Notes: generated from the letters alone by a model not told the origin. A stretch of 64,000 nt of DNA from Arachis hypogaea (GCF_003086295.3 NC_092044.1:69259213-69323212), one strand, 5' to 3'; positions 11,868-24,303 are shown, counted from the first letter of the stretch. Translations and numbers: made by a program.

Positions 11868-13036
11868 TGATGACCGGAATTCACACCCCATAAAATTTTT
11901 TATTATGAATCCGTTCTTTGGCAAACGTACCAAATTTTCATCAAGTAATAACCCACAGAGGAGTGGGATCGTATTCACAGAGATTGGTAGATTTGAGCAA
12001 TTTTAATCAATTGGTGAATTAGTCAAGCTGAGCAATATAGAGTATGATTGCAGAATTGTAAATGAGCAGGAAATTAAATGACTCAAAGGTAAAGAGACAA
12101 AATAAAGTGCATAAAAGGAAATGGCGAGAATTTAAAGTGCAGAAACATAAATGACTGAATTGTAAATGGGAATGGGGATTAACAGAATTGTAAACAAAGC
12201 TATAAAGAATGTGGAAGATAAAAATATGGGAATTCATTGAGATTGGGAGATACTATTCTCTTTGGATTAAATCTAGCTCATCTCATCTTCAATCATGCAA
12301 CTCATTGACCTCTTGGCAATCATGATTGATTGAGCCCCAATCCCTTGGTGACTCAATCTCTCAAATCTTGATAATCAGCCAATTTCTTAGTCTAATTACT
12401 CATGAAGAGAGATATGCTTAGTCCCTGATTATACCACACATTATCATAGGTCCAGGTAGAAGGTGGATTATATGTCACCATATCCAATCACCAAAATCCA
12501 GATTCTGCTTAAGTGTGAGAAGGGATTTCAAGCATGGTTTCATGTTTCCTTTTCCAAGGTTCCCATGAAACCCATTTTGCATTCAACCTCTTTCCCAAGA
12601 TGATTGAACACTAGCATTAAAATGATATTCCTTCTAGCAAATCAAAGAGAAGATGAAGAGAGGAGAAATTCACTATCATTAATCCATCAAGTACAATAGA
12701 GCTCCCTCCCTCAATGAGAAGGAAGTTAGCTACTCATAGCTCAAGGAAAAGTACAAGAGATGGAAGAAGATGAAAAGTAAATCTAACTATGCTTTCAACA
12801 AAAGATACTCCAATAACAATTCTAACCACCCCCTTCTCAGTACTTCCAGGGGTTATTTATACTACTCCTATTACTAGAAATAAAAAAATACAAAAAGAAA
12901 AGAAAATTACAATTGGAGGGAAAAAGAAAACTCAATAAGCATGACCTCCAGTGGCTGGCGTGTGACTGGTGCATCAGTGGCGTGCCACGCCCAGTTCCAA
13001 TTTAGGCTTGGCGCGCCACACCCAGCTCTCAAGCGG

Positions 13037-16000
13037 TGTAACGGAATTTTTATGGAATTTTTAGGAAATTTAGTGCATATAAGCACCTCCATTGCACAGG
13101 TGCTGCGTCATCAAGCTGCTGAGTCAGTAGCTTGACTGCACCAAACACCTCCCCTGATCTAAGTAGGCACGTCGCGAAATGTTGCGTTTTTGAGCCACTT
13201 CGAGTTCGAATTTCAAAATTCTGATTTCCGTAGTTAGTCTCTATTGATGAGCCGGTCTCGAATTTTGAGAGAAAAATTATATTAATATAATATTCATATA
13301 TTATTATTTTATTTGAAATATTATATTATTATTTCCTCTGCTATGGTTAATGTTCATCTATGTTTTGTAATATAATAACTAAGCTAGAAAATCTACCGGT
13401 AATGGATAATGCCGACATTCCTAGATGAACTTAGCAATGCTAATGCTTCATTATATATGTTTATTCTCATGATTATCATGTTACTAGTATTCATTTATTC
13501 TAGTAAAGCTCATGCTTATCCATTAGTAGTGTAATCTGATGTATTAGTTTTAGTAATTATCTTCAGAATGATATTTTATTATTAAACTCTGATGAGTCAG
13601 CATCCAGTGACACGTGGCTCTCCCAGAGTTAGCCACCACATGTTTCCTTTCTTTCTCTCCAAGCAAAGCTTTCTTAAGGAAAAAGTAAGAAACACTTGCA
13701 TTCTAATACATCTAGATTTAGTAATTATCCTTTCTTGAGATATTTTTACACCAAATTTTAGGATAATGCTTATCCTGACCCCAAAAATCCATAGGCTCAT
13801 CATTACCATCAATTTTCTTTCAAACAAGCTAGAATTTCTCCGTTCAAGCTTCTTTCATGAAAGAGAAATGGAAGAACTTCCATGAAAACTTCCATGAAAG
13901 CTTCAAGCTTCTTTCTCCGTTCTTTCTCAAACTAAAACCCCTATCAAAAATCTAGTCCAAACAAAGTGTTCATCTCTTCCTCCTCTTCATTTCTATGTCA
14001 TTTTTCAAGGAGTAAATCAAGTTATGATGGCTGCTCCTCCTCCTTGAAGTTTCAGCCATGGTGGAAACTCAAGCTGATGGTGTTTTCTTCATGTTTTCTC
14101 TTCAGTTCTCTTGTTCAATCACCATAGGCTCTAAGAAAATATGATTTCTAGCTGCCTTGAGGTGAGGAAAACCTTCTTTTCATCATCATGAAGCTTCAGC
14201 CTTCATGGTTCATATGGTTCTAAAGTTGTTTTTAATGTTAAAATAGGCGTAAAAGTGCTTTTGGAAGCTTATTTTTGGTTCTACTTTTAGCAGTAGAAAA
14301 GGAGGTAAGGTTTGGTAAATTAATCAATGATTGGTTGTTTTCTTGATGTTCTAAATCAGATCTTGTTGCTTGAGGCTTGATTTTGAGTGTTTGTGTGATG
14401 GTTTGATCATGAAATCTTGTTGTTTAATGCTTGAAAATTAAGTTTGTGATGGTTTTGAAGTTGCTGTTATCGCTGCTGGAAAACATGACTTTCCAGCCAT
14501 GAAATTCATGATATTTGATGTGTATTTGATGTGTATTTGATGGCTGAAACGGTTTTTCTTTGGTTAGGTAAAAATCAGGTACAAATCGGTTAACGAAAAG
14601 ATTGAAAAACTAGCTGAAAATCAAGTGGAAATCTGATGAACTTTTGGCAAAAAATGTTTTTGGTCATTGAAGGACAAGAAAAATGTTGCTTTTGATGGTT
14701 TTGGGGTCAAAATGTAATTGTTAAAAAGTTTGGGGTTGAAAATTAATTAATAAGAAGTTAAGGGTCTAAAGTGCAAATAGTAAAAGTTAAGGGGGTTAAG
14801 ATGCAATTTTCAAAAAATTCAGGGATCAAAATGCAATTTTTGAAAGTTGAATAAAATATTATTATTTTCATATTAAAATATTAAAATATTATTTTATTGT
14901 AAATATTATTTTATTAATAATATTATTTTATTAATAATAATAAAATATTGATAAAAAGACAGTTTTTTCTTAAAATCTCAGGATGGCAGTTTTGAGTCTA
15001 GAATTCCCTAATTCTCTTTATTAAACACCAAAGTTAAGTTATAAGATAAGATATCGAGGAATGTAAGGTAATGAGACAAGTTTTAAAAACATGCAAACAT
15101 GTTAGAAAGAAAGGGAGTTAAAAATTATATAGTAGTGTGCTATTGTGATATTGTGATGTTGTGATGTATACAGAGAATTGTGAAATGAGATCACTGTGAT
15201 GCTTGACTTATGGTTGTGGAAAGATGAAAAAGATGATTTATACGTGATGGAAAGTATGGTTATATGTGACTTATGAGCCTTCGGGTGATGCTTGAGAACG
15301 GTTATGTAAGAATCTGCTGTAGAGAGGCAGTCAGATAGATGGTAGTATGACCACTGAGAGTGCTTTCCTGGAATACTTAGCTATAATGCTATTTTGTAAG
15401 TCAGAGGACTCTTACAGAGGTATCGAGAAAACACAACTAGCATATGGTCCCGTAAGTCAAAGGACTCTTACGGTGAGAGTGTGTCTGTGCTCCTGTAAGT
15501 CAAAGGACTCTTATAGTGAGTGTGTTGGGCAGACAAGCTCCATCTTGCAAGTCAAAGGACTCTTGCAGTGGGTTGCTAGTGCCACTATACAAGTCAAAGG
15601 ACTCTTGCGGTGGTTTGCCTCGCAAGTCAAAGGACTCTTGCGATGGGTATTGCTAACAGGAAAGCCTTACCTGGTCAAAGGACTCCGGGTAACATCGGGA
15701 GCGGGTATGTAACCGACAATGAGCTCATTACCTGCAGTAGGACCAGACATGCATCATACTTGTTTGTGCATATTGTAAGTGGATTTCCTATGTGAATAAT
15801 TCTGTTTAATTTCTAATTGCTATACTTGACGTAGCTGTTCTTGATTGTGCTTGAACCTTATTGCTTGTGTTTGTGGCTGAAATTGGTTGAGTTGTGGTGA
15901 ACTGGATATGGTTGAGCTGTTTGGGCTTGAAGCCATGATTGATTATGTGATGGGCCAGAGGCCTTGATTGGTTTGAGTGTGGTTTAGTAAAGTATGAAAT

Positions 16001-16807
16001 ATCAAGCTGGTTCAGCATAGACTTAATGAACCTATGTTTGGAACAGGTTGGTCATTCATACCATTAGGAAACTCTTAAGATTCTTTTATCTAAAAAAGGA
16101 GTTTGGATTTTCAGTTAATTAACTGATTTCTTTTAAAAAGGTTTTGAATTTTATTTATTGTAAAACCATCGATTTGCAAAAGAGTTTAAAAACTTGCAAA
16201 CGGCCATTATAAATGTAGTTAACTAATAACCCAGACCTTACTAAGAACTCCCCAGTTCTTACCCCTTCTTTCTCCCTTCTCCCTTCAGATGGAAGCATGA
16301 GTACCCTTCCGTAGTTCACTGATGATGTTCCACCTGACTTAAGTTTTGAAGACCTAGCTAGAACATACTTTCCCTCGCTTTAGTAGATTAGAGGGACTAG
16401 GTGAGTATAGAGTCTAGGCTAGCCTGGGCGCCGGCTTATGGACTTTTTGAACAGGTCAGGGCCTGGGATGTTGTATGTATATAAATGTATAAGGTTATTA
16501 TCTAGCTATATCTAGGAGTGTTCTAACTAAAGATCTTTACTCTAATAAAGGCTGGATAACTGAATGTTGTCAACTGTTTGAAATGTGTATAAGTGTGGTT
16601 GTTTATAATTGTTGTTTCTGTTATTATTTGAGAATTGATTGTGAATGATTCCGTTTATTAGAAAAAATAAAAACACCTCGCTAAATAACTACGCTTTTAA
16701 CAACGAGTCAGGCTCATGTAATAAATAATAGATAATAATTAGGAAGATAAGTTGGTAGCGCTCAGTTTCCAGTATGATCTAGACATACTGAACATTGGGT
16801 CATTACA
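13037..16807 (+). repeat. RE7: probable solo LTR, 3.8 kb, with near-perfect TSD
   Basis: The sequence starts TGTAACGG and ends GTCATTACA (TGTAA/TTACA inverted ends) and splits the RE6 LTR array. The flanks are AGCGG (13032-13036) and AGTGG (16808-16812), differing by one C/T. The uninterrupted locus is visible in the second RE6 LTR at about 54480. No primer site, gag or pol is visible inside, so I read it as one long LTR left by recombination. Orientation is uncertain. It contains an AT-rich block (14850-14950) and a hairpin tandem repeat (15395-15690). Confidence 0.7.
15395..15690. repeat. Tandem GTCAAAGGACTCTTG repeats inside RE7
   Basis: Six or seven units of the form CAAGTCAAAGGACTCTTG(C), first with TAAG...CTTA ends and then with CAAG...CTTG ends. 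The outer bases change together on both arms, so each unit keeps a small bulged hairpin. The open frames across it reflect the repeat, not a conserved protein. Confidence 0.8.
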
Positions 16808-18060
16808 AGTGGCACGCCCCCATTTGTTGCTGTCCCTGGCGTGCCACGCCTTCAAGCCCAAGTAGCACGCCCAGGGTCTTCTCAAGCTTTGGTTAGCCTG
16901 GCGAGCCACGCCTTCGAGCCCTAATGGCATGCCCATGCTTTTGTTGGGCTTTTGTTGGCATGGCGTGCCACGCCTTCGATCTCAAGTGGCATGCCCACGC
17001 CTTTGTCCTCCTCTTCTTCATTTTGGAAAGTTGTACCAGCATGGCATGCTCAGGGTCTGGCGTGCCATGCCTCTTGTATGTGTTGGTTCCTTTATTGGTG
17101 TCCCACGCCCAGAACTCAAGTGGCACGCCCAGTCTTCTTTTTGTTGATGGTTGATGCTGGCGTGCCACGCATGAGACTCAAGTGGCACGCCCAAGTGAGA
17201 AATGATCGCTGGCGTGCCACGCCTTTGACACCAAGTGGCATGCCCATATGTTTGGCCGCCTACCTCCCTCTCTGGAAAATATAACTAGCATGCCACGCCC
17301 AGGGTCTAGCATGCCACGCCCATAATTCCTCCTCGTTCCAGGAGATGGCGTTCCATGCCCAACATCCAAGTGGCACGCCTAGATAATCAATGAGGGTTGG
17401 CATGCCACGCCTTGGCATTCAAGTGGCACGCCTAAGTGAGGATGAGAGCCTAGCGTGCCACACCTTCGATCTCAAGTGGCACGCCCTTGTGATGGTTGAG
17501 GGCTGGCGTGCCACACCTTAGATATCAAGTGGCACGCCCAGCTTTACTTGGTATTCTTTGAAGCTTGGTGTGCCACGCCTGGGTCTTCAAGTGGCGCGCC
17601 CAAGTGAGGGTGAGGGCTTGGGGTGCCATGCCTTCGATCTCAAGTGGCACGCCGATGTGTTTGGACTTTCAATCTCGCCTCTAGAAATTTGTACTAGCGT
17701 GCCACGCTGTGCTGCTCAAGTGGCACGCCCAAGTGATGATGGCCCTCTTTAAGCTTGGCGTGCCACGCCTGGCTCCTTAAGTGGCACGCCCAAGTGATGA
17801 TGAGAGCTTGGCATTCCATGCCTTCGATACCAAGTGGCACGCCCAAGTGCTTAGACCTTTGGATTGATGAACTGGTGTGCCACGCCCATGTTTCAAGTGG
17901 CACGCCCATAGTAGTTGATGGTGCTGGCGTGCCACGCCCCTCTTGTGGCTTCTAACATTGCTCTTTGGAAACTTGTACTAGTGTGCCACGCCCAGCTCCT
18001 GGTGTGCCACGCCCATATACTTTCATGGCGTTTGCTCTAAGTGGCACGCCAGTTTCACAC
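16808..18060. repeat. CGTGCCACGCC / AAGTGGCACGCC array in RE6 3' LTR
   Basis: About thirty alternations of GGCGTGCCACGCC (palindromic) and CAAGTGGCACGCCCA (partly its complement), separated by variable 20-40 base linkers. It corresponds to 54425-55690 in the other LTR. Long frames on both strands, with repeated ARPS or WACHL-like peptides, are produced by the repeat itself. Confidence 0.88.
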
Positions 18061-18251
18061 GCCCATCTCTGTTTTGTTGTTTTCTTATCTTTTTGTTGCA
18101 CTTTTTCCCTGAAATTCAGTACAAACCCATTTCAAAGCAATGTACCATAATACTTATCATTTAGCTCATGAAATTGCATTAAAACAATGAATATTTGCTC
18201 TTTTTATGGTTCTTTTGCATAGGTAAAAAGGGTAAATGTTGCAAGTCATCA

Positions 18252-19206
18252 CAACAGCAAACTTAAGCTTTGCTTGTCCCAAGCAAATCAATGTGAGTTG
18301 CTCTTAAATGATTTGAGACTTCAACCATAAATAAATGCATTCATTACTAAGAATAAGGCTAAGTATTAACACATGCATGAGTATTTGTTGTTTCAATGCC
18401 GTAATGAACTCCTAGACTCTTGAGGATTTTGCAAGTGTTTGTCTTAGGTGCCCTTTTTACTGATTGTCACCTTAAAGTAGCAAGAGTTGCTTCTTTTTCT
18501 TTCCTCTTCAATTGACCACAACTCTAAGTGTTTTGTCTCAAGACGACCCTTTAGCTTAGGCTTTCAATTAGCACTCCCAAACCAGTTGGTTTTAGGGTGC
18601 TAGGTGTTGAAACACCCCTAAGAATTTACTTGCCCAGGTCTTTCTTCTTGACACATCTTCAACACAGGCATTTACTAGGATTATCCAACTCTTTTTGAGC
18701 CATTTATGTTTCTTTTCATCCTAGTAGTTGATGCTCAGAGCCTTGGCTCTTTCTATTGCTTACTACTTCTTGGTTCTATAGATATTCATGGGACATCTTT
18801 AACTTTTACTTGTCACTTCCTCTAAGTCTAATTACTCATCATGACTCATTTTCTTTTTTAATTCATTCATGGTCCTGCACTTAGTTCCTTTATCTCTTGG
18901 TTTTGAATGCCCTTACTTGGTCTTATTCTCTTTTACTCTTGTTTTTGCACAGCTCACAATAGACTCTTATGGAAACAAACATTCTTTTATTGATGGCTAA
19001 GGGACTTCAAACATCATTTCACATTCTTTCTTAAAAACATAGAGGACTTATAAAAGATTTCAGGACATAACAAACTAAGCATTAAAAATAAACTATCCTA
19101 ACATTTCAACTTATTATTGAACATAAATTAAAACTTGAAGAAAATTGAACAGAGTTTTAGAATTATGAGAATCTCAACCATGGGACTTAACAACGTTTGA
19201 CCAGCT
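18252..19206 (-). other. RE6 3' untranslated region
   Basis: Non-coding region between the aORF end and the LTR on the minus strand. Next to the LTR it carries the stem-loop at 18269-18287. I see no gene. Confidence 0.65.
18256..18287 (-). promoter_or_regulatory. Stem-loop plus AAGTTTGCTGTTG module before RE6 3' LTR
   Basis: Minus strand: stem TTTGCTTG / CAAGCAAA around a GGA loop (18269-18287), then GCTTAAGTTTGCTG up to the LTR. It corresponds to the pre-LTR modules of RE2, RE8 and RE9, although the LTR itself is unrelated. Confidence 0.65.
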
Positions 19207-20656
19207 TCAGTTCATTGGACCTTTTCCCTTGTCTTTCTTCTTAGAAGGGGAGGAGTCATCACCATTCTTCTTGCAGGATCCTTCTTGTGCTTTGGTGTCT
19301 TTAGGCTTCCAAAATCCCAGCCTCCTCATGTAGTTCCTTTCGTCCTCCTTATGCTTAGCCATAATTTCCTCTTGTCTTGCACTTGACTCCTCCATTCCTT
19401 GCATGAATGTTGGGTATCCGGGGATCAAAGCAGCCATGGCATTGCACAAGTGATTCAGCTTCGCTTGTGTGTTGATATCATATTGCCTCCTTGAAATGGT
19501 CCTAGCATCATAAAGATGCTTGAATTCAGCAAGGTTCCTCTGATGCCATTTGTTTTGCTCCACTATTTTATTGAGTGCACCTTACATCTCACCCCAGTTG
19601 AACTGTTCTTGCTGCTCCTTCAATTGCTCTATACTTCCTTAGAGTTGTTTTATGTTCTCATTCAGTTGTTCCCAATTGAATCCTTCAGGGAATTGTTGGT
19701 ATTGTTGGTATGGTGGTGGTTAAAGTGCTAGGTACTGTGGTTGTTCCTCAGCTTCTTCTTCTTATTGTGGTTGCCCTTGTGGCACATGAGCTTGAGCTTT
19801 GGAGGGGGTTAACAGCTACTACCTTGGCCATCTTCTTGGCAATTATGGGCTTTTCTTGCTCCACCATAACTTCATCAATAATCTTCTCAACCCCTTCTTC
19901 ATCACATAGCCTTTGGATGATGCTGGAAAATGCCAACCTTGAGTCATCTTTGGTGCTTTTCAGTATTTTGCTGATGTTGTTGGCAATCATTTTCCCAACA
20001 TCCACATTTTCTCCCTTCATTATGTTGTATATGAGCACAGCTCTTTCTTTGGTTACATCTGAAGTGTTGGATGTGGGAATTAAAGACCTCCTCACAAAGT
20101 CTAGCCACCCTCTAGCTTGGGGGCTCAAATCTCTTCTCCTCAGCTGGTTGGGTCTTCCATCCTTACTATTGACCCATTGTACATTCAGCACACAAATCTC
20201 ATTGAAGATTTCATTAAAGCCTGGGTCTTGTTGCTTTATCCTTTCTTTATAGCTCCGGGTGGAGCTTGTTTGCTTCACCATCAATATCCTGTTTATGTTA
20301 GAGGGGCTGTAATCAATGGCCTTCCCCCTAACATAACTTAGATAGCCATAAGGTTGCCCATGTTGGGGCACTGCATTGGCATAGAATTCTCTGACCAAAC
20401 TCTCTACCACCTTCCTTGGTGGAGTGCACAAGGGTGCCCATCTTCTACTTTCAATTTCCCGGTTGATCTCCGGGTGCTCATTTCTACCAAGTTGGAAGCC
20501 AACTGCGGGAATGATTTGCCTCTCACTCACCCAACCATAAAATTGGTTTTGGTTGAATGATGAGAGGAACTTGTATTCATTGTAGCTTGCAGAGGATCCT
20601 GAAGTTGGTTCCTTGGTCTTCCTCTTCTTTGATGATGAGGCTCTTGGTGGTGACAT
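19207..20656 (-). pseudogene. RE6 accessory ORF (putative plant transposon protein), broken
   Basis: The start is ATG at 20656 (MSPPRASSSKKRKTKE), chosen because it begins the basic N terminus shared with other aORFs; the frame extends further upstream. Conserved segments include REFYANAVP, SYVRGKAIDYSPSNINRIL, RGWLDFVRRSLIPTSNTSDVT and a hydrophobic C-terminal segment. A frameshift occurs near 19800. The C-terminal part (19563-19207, basic and Lys/Ser-rich at its end) lies in another frame behind four TAA stops that look like CAA-to-TAA changes. The gene occupies the place where Athila elements carry their extra, env-position ORF, but I see no signal peptide or transmembrane layout. Confidence 0.75.
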
Positions 20657-21733
20657 TGGGTGAAAAAGGAAGTGCACAGAGTTGAAGAACTTGGAAGAAG
20701 GGTATAGAAAGCAAAGAGAGGAAAGCAAGGATTTTCTCCACAATACCAAACTTAGGACTTGATTGTCCCTAATCAAGTAGAAGGAAAAGAGAAAGAAAAA
20801 AGAGAAGAGGGTTCTTTCGTGTGTGAACTTTTGGGTGGGTTGAAGTGTGAAGAGTGGTGGGAGGTGTTTAGCTTTTATAGTGGTGAGATGTGTAGGCTCG
20901 AAGGGAGGGTTATGGTGGGATTTAAAAGCAATTTATCTTTTTCCACTTGGGAGGTGGCGCCTAGTGTGGGAAGAGGCGCCAACCCCTCTTTTCTTTTGAT
21001 TCTCTGCATGTGTTGAGTTCCAAAGTGCAAGTACACTTTGACTCCTTTCTTGATGAGTTATCAATCATGTGGGCCCCATCCTCTCTCCTGAAAATGAAAA
21101 CCAAAACACCATTAATGGAAAGAACCTCTTTACATTCTCTTTTTTCATAACATTCTATTGGATTGCAATTGATGAGTGTCCCTTAGGACACCAAACTTAA
21201 TTTCCTTGCATCTAATAAATTGGGTTTATCATTGGATATTCAATGTGTTCATAAAAGTAAAATAAATTCATTTCTTTCACATTCTTTAACACCTTCTGAA
21301 CACATTAAAGTCACCTTGTATGCATTGCCAATTTACTTAATGCATTCAGATTAAGAATGTGTTAGGCTCGCTATGTGGACATCATATGGTAGTGGCCACA
21401 CCAAACTTAGCTTTTTAGCTAGTTCCCGGCCCAATCATTCATCATCAATCAATGTGTTCATCAATTTGCATTCTCAGAAAAACAAAGAAATAAAAACAGA
21501 TTGAAGAATTACTATCTATCAAACATTGGAGCTGATATTTAAACTACTTAATCTACCACTTACAATCTACTCTTAGAAAGCAGGAAGAACGAAAGCATTA
21601 ACTGAAATTTAAACTATCTAAAATGGCAATTTTAAAGCTACTTCTAGAAAGAAAGAAATCAAAAGGATATGAATGTTCGGTTACCTCCCAACCAGCGCTT
21701 CTTTACTGTCATTAGCTTGACATTCCTCCATCC
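20657..21733 (-). other. RE6 spacer between integrase and aORF
   Basis: Non-coding. It contains three minus-strand copies of TAAGTTTGGTRT (near 20744, 21190 and 21402). The one nearest the aORF follows a strong hairpin (20757-20778). No gene is visible. Confidence 0.65.
20742..20778 (-). promoter_or_regulatory. Stem-loop plus TAAGTTTGGTATTG module upstream of RE6 aORF
   Basis: Minus strand: ACTTGATT / AATCAAGT stem around AGGGAC (20757-20778), then CCTAAGTTTGGTATTG. The stem shares almost no sequence with other copies, but the GGGA loop, spacing and downstream motif are kept. It lies about 85 bases before the aORF ATG. Confidence 0.65.
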
Positions 21734-22069
21734 TTAGTTGAGGTTGTAGCTCACTCTCTGCTCCTCCAAAGAGCCTCCCAAGTAGTGTTTGAGTCTATGG
21801 CCATTCACAGTAAAAGTTCTCTGTGTTTTGTCCTCCATGAGCTCTACATGACCATAGGGGGATACCTTAAGGATGGTAAAAGGTCCTGACCATCGAGACT
21901 TAAGTTTTCCTGGGAAGAATTTGAGTCTTGAGTTGTATAGTAGCACCTTTTGACCTTTTACAAACTCTCTTCTTGCTATCTTTTGATCATGCCACCTCTT
22001 AGCTTTTTCCTTGTAGATTTTGGCATTTTCATATTCTTGAGATCTGAGCTCTTCCAATTCTCGTAGCAT
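21734..22069 (-). pseudogene. RE6 integrase C-terminal part
   Basis: A 111-residue frame with the typical Ty3/gypsy integrase tail: [20 protein letters not shown], then [20 protein letters not shown], then [21 protein letters not shown] (GPF box) and a short end. It binds DNA and positions the integration complex in intact elements. It is in a different frame from the integrase core at 22278-22574, so the protein is broken. There is no chromodomain. Confidence 0.88.
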
Positions 22070-22277
22070 TACTATTAAAGTTTACTAGCTTGAGTGCCCA
22101 AAAGGCTTTGTGTTCAAGCTCAAGAGGTAGGTGACATGCCCTCTCATACACCAGCTAATATGTGGTCATCCCTATTGGTGTTTTGAAGGCTGTCCTATAT
22201 GCCCAAAGAGCGTCGTCCAGCCTCTTTGACCAGTCCTTTCTTGAGGCTCCCACAGTTTTCTCTAGGATCCGCTTTAG

Positions 22278-22574
22278 TTATCTATTGGATACCTCTGTCT
22301 GCCCACTTGTTTGAGGGTGATAAGGTGTTGCAACCTTATGTTTCACCCCATATCTCAAGAGGAGGGCTTCTAATGGTCTGTTGCAGAAGTGGCTTCCTCC
22401 GTCACTAATAAGGGCTCGGGGAACTCCAAAGCGGCTGAAGAAGTTACGCCTAAGGAAGTTCACGGCCACCCCATTGTCATTTGTTGGGGTTGCAATGGCC
22501 TCCACCCACTTAGATACATAGTCCACTGCCACTAGAATGTACTTATTTGAGTATGAGGTGGGAAAGAGACCCAT
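22278..22574 (-). pseudogene. RE6 integrase catalytic core fragment
   Basis: The frame carries the first acidic residue in [10 protein letters not shown], the second in LISDGGSHF and the glutamate in [12 protein letters not shown], the D,D-35-E triad of retroviral-type integrases that inserts the DNA copy. The region down to about 22199 is related but out of frame. Stops separate it from the zinc-binding part upstream and the tail downstream. Confidence 0.9.
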
Positions 22575-22619
22575 GAAGTCAATTCCCTATACATCAAACA
22601 GCTCAAGTTCTAGTATGAA

Positions 22620-22805
22620 TTAATGTGGCATCTCATTCTTCTTGGGTAGGTTACCAGCTCTTTGGCATTCATTGCACCTTGACACCAATTCCTTAGCATC
22701 TTTGAATATTGTTGGCCAGTAGAATCCACATTGGAGCACCTTTGCTGCTGTTATTTCCCTACTAAAATGGCCTCCATATGCAGATCCATGGCATCGCCAC
22801 AACAT
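22620..22805 (-). pseudogene. RE6 integrase zinc-binding domain fragment
   Basis: A 61-residue frame with H-x-H spacing (CHGSAYGGHFS) and CNECQR, the HHCC zinc finger that precedes the integrase core. It includes the conserved GFYWPTIFKDA segment. It is in the same frame as the core but separated from it by an in-frame stop near 22619. Confidence 0.87.
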
Positions 22806-22982
22806 TTCTTATCCTTCTTCTTGTGAGATACATCTCCTCAAGATCCCATCAACACCCTTTTTGAACAAGTATGGCTCATCTCAGATGTAGTGTTTAGCAT
22901 CATTGAGTAGCTTCCTCCTCATGTGCTTGTTGATGTTTGTGGGCAACTCCCCAATAGCCTTGAAGTTAGCTATATCAGCAAA

Positions 22983-23435
22983 CTAAGGGCTTCCTTGAAT
23001 CATCATCAACTGCTCATCAGGGAAGCTTTCATTCACTTCAAATTGATGTGCTCCATCCTTTTCATGTGGGATTCTTGATAAGTGATCGGCTACTTTGTTC
23101 TCTGCCCCACTTCTATCTTTTATATCTATGTTGAACTCTTGAAGTAGCAGGACCCATCTTATCAACCTAGGCTTGGATTTTTGCTTGGTTAGTAAATATT
23201 TAAGGGCTGCATGATCAGGGAAATTAGTAACTTTAGAACCAATAAGATATGATCTAAATTTATCAAATGCAAAAACTATGGCAAGAAGTTCCTTCTCTGT
23301 AGTGGTGTAATTCTTTTGATTTTCGTTAAGGATTTTGCTTGCATAGTATATGACATGCACCAAGTTGTCTTTCCTCTGTCCCAACACTTCTCCAATTGCA
23401 AAGTCTGATGCATCACACATCAGTTTGAAGGGCAA
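22983..23435 (-). pseudogene. RE6 RNase H domain
   Basis: A 150-residue frame with [11 protein letters not shown] (first catalytic Asp), [14 protein letters not shown] (catalytic Glu), and DHAALKYLL...[16 protein letters not shown]...NKVADHLSR (final Asp). It would remove the RNA strand during reverse transcription. The family usually has AVGAVLGQR where this copy has AIGEVLGQR. It is out of frame with the RT upstream. Confidence 0.9.
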
Positions 23436-23442
23436 GTTTCTA

Positions 23443-23628
23443 TCAAGTGGGAGTAATGAAGGGAGTTGATGAAAGTTTCTTTTTCAAGATCTCAAAAGCT
23501 ATTATGCATTCTTGATCAAATATGAAAGGTGTGTCAGATGCAAGTAGACTACTCAAGGGCTTAGCAATTTTTGAGAAATCTTTGATAAATCTTCTATGAA
23601 AATCAGCATGCCCTAAAAAGCTTCTCAA
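23443..23628 (-). pseudogene. RE6 RT connection segment
   Basis: A 61-residue frame, MRSFLGHADFHRRFIKDFSK...PLSSLLA...[16 protein letters not shown], the thumb/connection part between RT and RNase H in Ty3/gypsy polymerases. A frame change at about 23440 separates it from RNase H. The stretch 23629-23794 between it and the RT catalytic part is homologous but lies in other frames. Confidence 0.85.
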
Positions 23629-23794
23629 TTACCTCCACATTAGCTTTGTCTACCTCAATGCCCTTTTTGGAGATTTTATGTCCAAGAACCACCCATTCAG
23701 TGACCATGAAATGGCACTTCTCCCAGTTTAAAACCAGGTTAGTTTCTTGACATCTCCGCAACACTAGAGCAAGGTGGTATAAGCACTTAGAATA

Positions 23795-24303
23795 TTAATC
23801 ACCAAATACAGAGAAGTCGTCCATGAATACTTCTATGAACCTTTCAATCATGCCCGAAAATATGGAGAGCATGCACTTTTGGAATGTTACAGGTGCATTG
23901 CACAATCCAAAGGGCATTCTCCTATAAGCAAAAATACCATAGGGACAAGTAAAGGAAGTTTTCTCCTGGTCCTTGGGGTCTACAACTATTTGGTTGTAAC
24001 CTAAGTAACCGTCCAGGAAGTAGTAATATTCATGTCCTACAAGTCTTTCTAGCATTTGGTCCATGAAAGGTGGGGGAAGTGATCCTTCCTGGTGGCTTTA
24101 TTGAGCTTCCTATAATTAATACACTTACGCCAGCCAGTCACTGTTCTTGTTGGTATTAATTTATTCTTCTCATTGGGCACAACACTGATCCCTCCCTTCT
24201 TAGAAACTACGTGGACAGGGCTTACCCAAGGGTTATATGAGATGGGGTATATCACCCCTGCTTGACATAGTTTTAACACCTCCTTTTGGACTACTTCATT
24301 CAT
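23795..24303 (-). pseudogene. RE6 reverse transcriptase, frameshifted
   Basis: Two overlapping frames make one RT. The first (24303-24049) has VVQKEVLKLCQAGVIYPIS...WVSPVHVVSKKGG...CINYRKLNKATRKDHFP. The second (24064-23795) has MDQMLERLVGHEYYYFLDGYLGYNQI, MPFGLCNAPVTFQ and FMDDFSVFGD with the catalytic Asp pair. The frame change falls at the cytosine run near 24070. FMDDFSVFG is the Athila-type form of the YxDD box. A stop follows FGD directly. Confidence 0.92.

Larger units (their letters stand above)
11868..18251 (-). repeat. RE6 3' LTR, interrupted by RE7
   Basis: Minus-strand LTR starting TGATGACTTGCA (18251) and ending GGTCATCA (11868), with matching inverted ends TGATGAC/GTCATCA. Removing RE7 leaves about 2.6 kb. 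The partner LTR is 53370-55876. A minus-strand TATA box (TATAAATAA) lies at 12853-12861. The right third is the CGTGCCACGCC array. The reading frames crossing this array are by-products of the repeat. Confidence 0.88.

Noticed and set aside
15395..15690. CRISPR-like regular repeats
   Set aside because: Units are imperfect, spacers are short and related, and the context is a plant LTR. It is a tandem hairpin repeat.
13037..16807. Helitron or DNA transposon in place of a solo LTR
   Set aside because: TGTAA/TTACA ends with a five-base duplication fit an LTR better. No transposase or rolling-circle motif is visible, though this is not fully excluded.
16893..18150. Overlapping open frames on both strands through the CGTGCCACGCC array (also 54419-55583)
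   Set aside because: The repeat has few stop codons in several frames. The peptides are repeat-encoded, occur on both strands and match no family.
19710..20252. Plus-strand frame of 180 codons
   Set aside because: It is the shadow of the RE6 aORF, whose minus-strand frame carries the conserved motifs.
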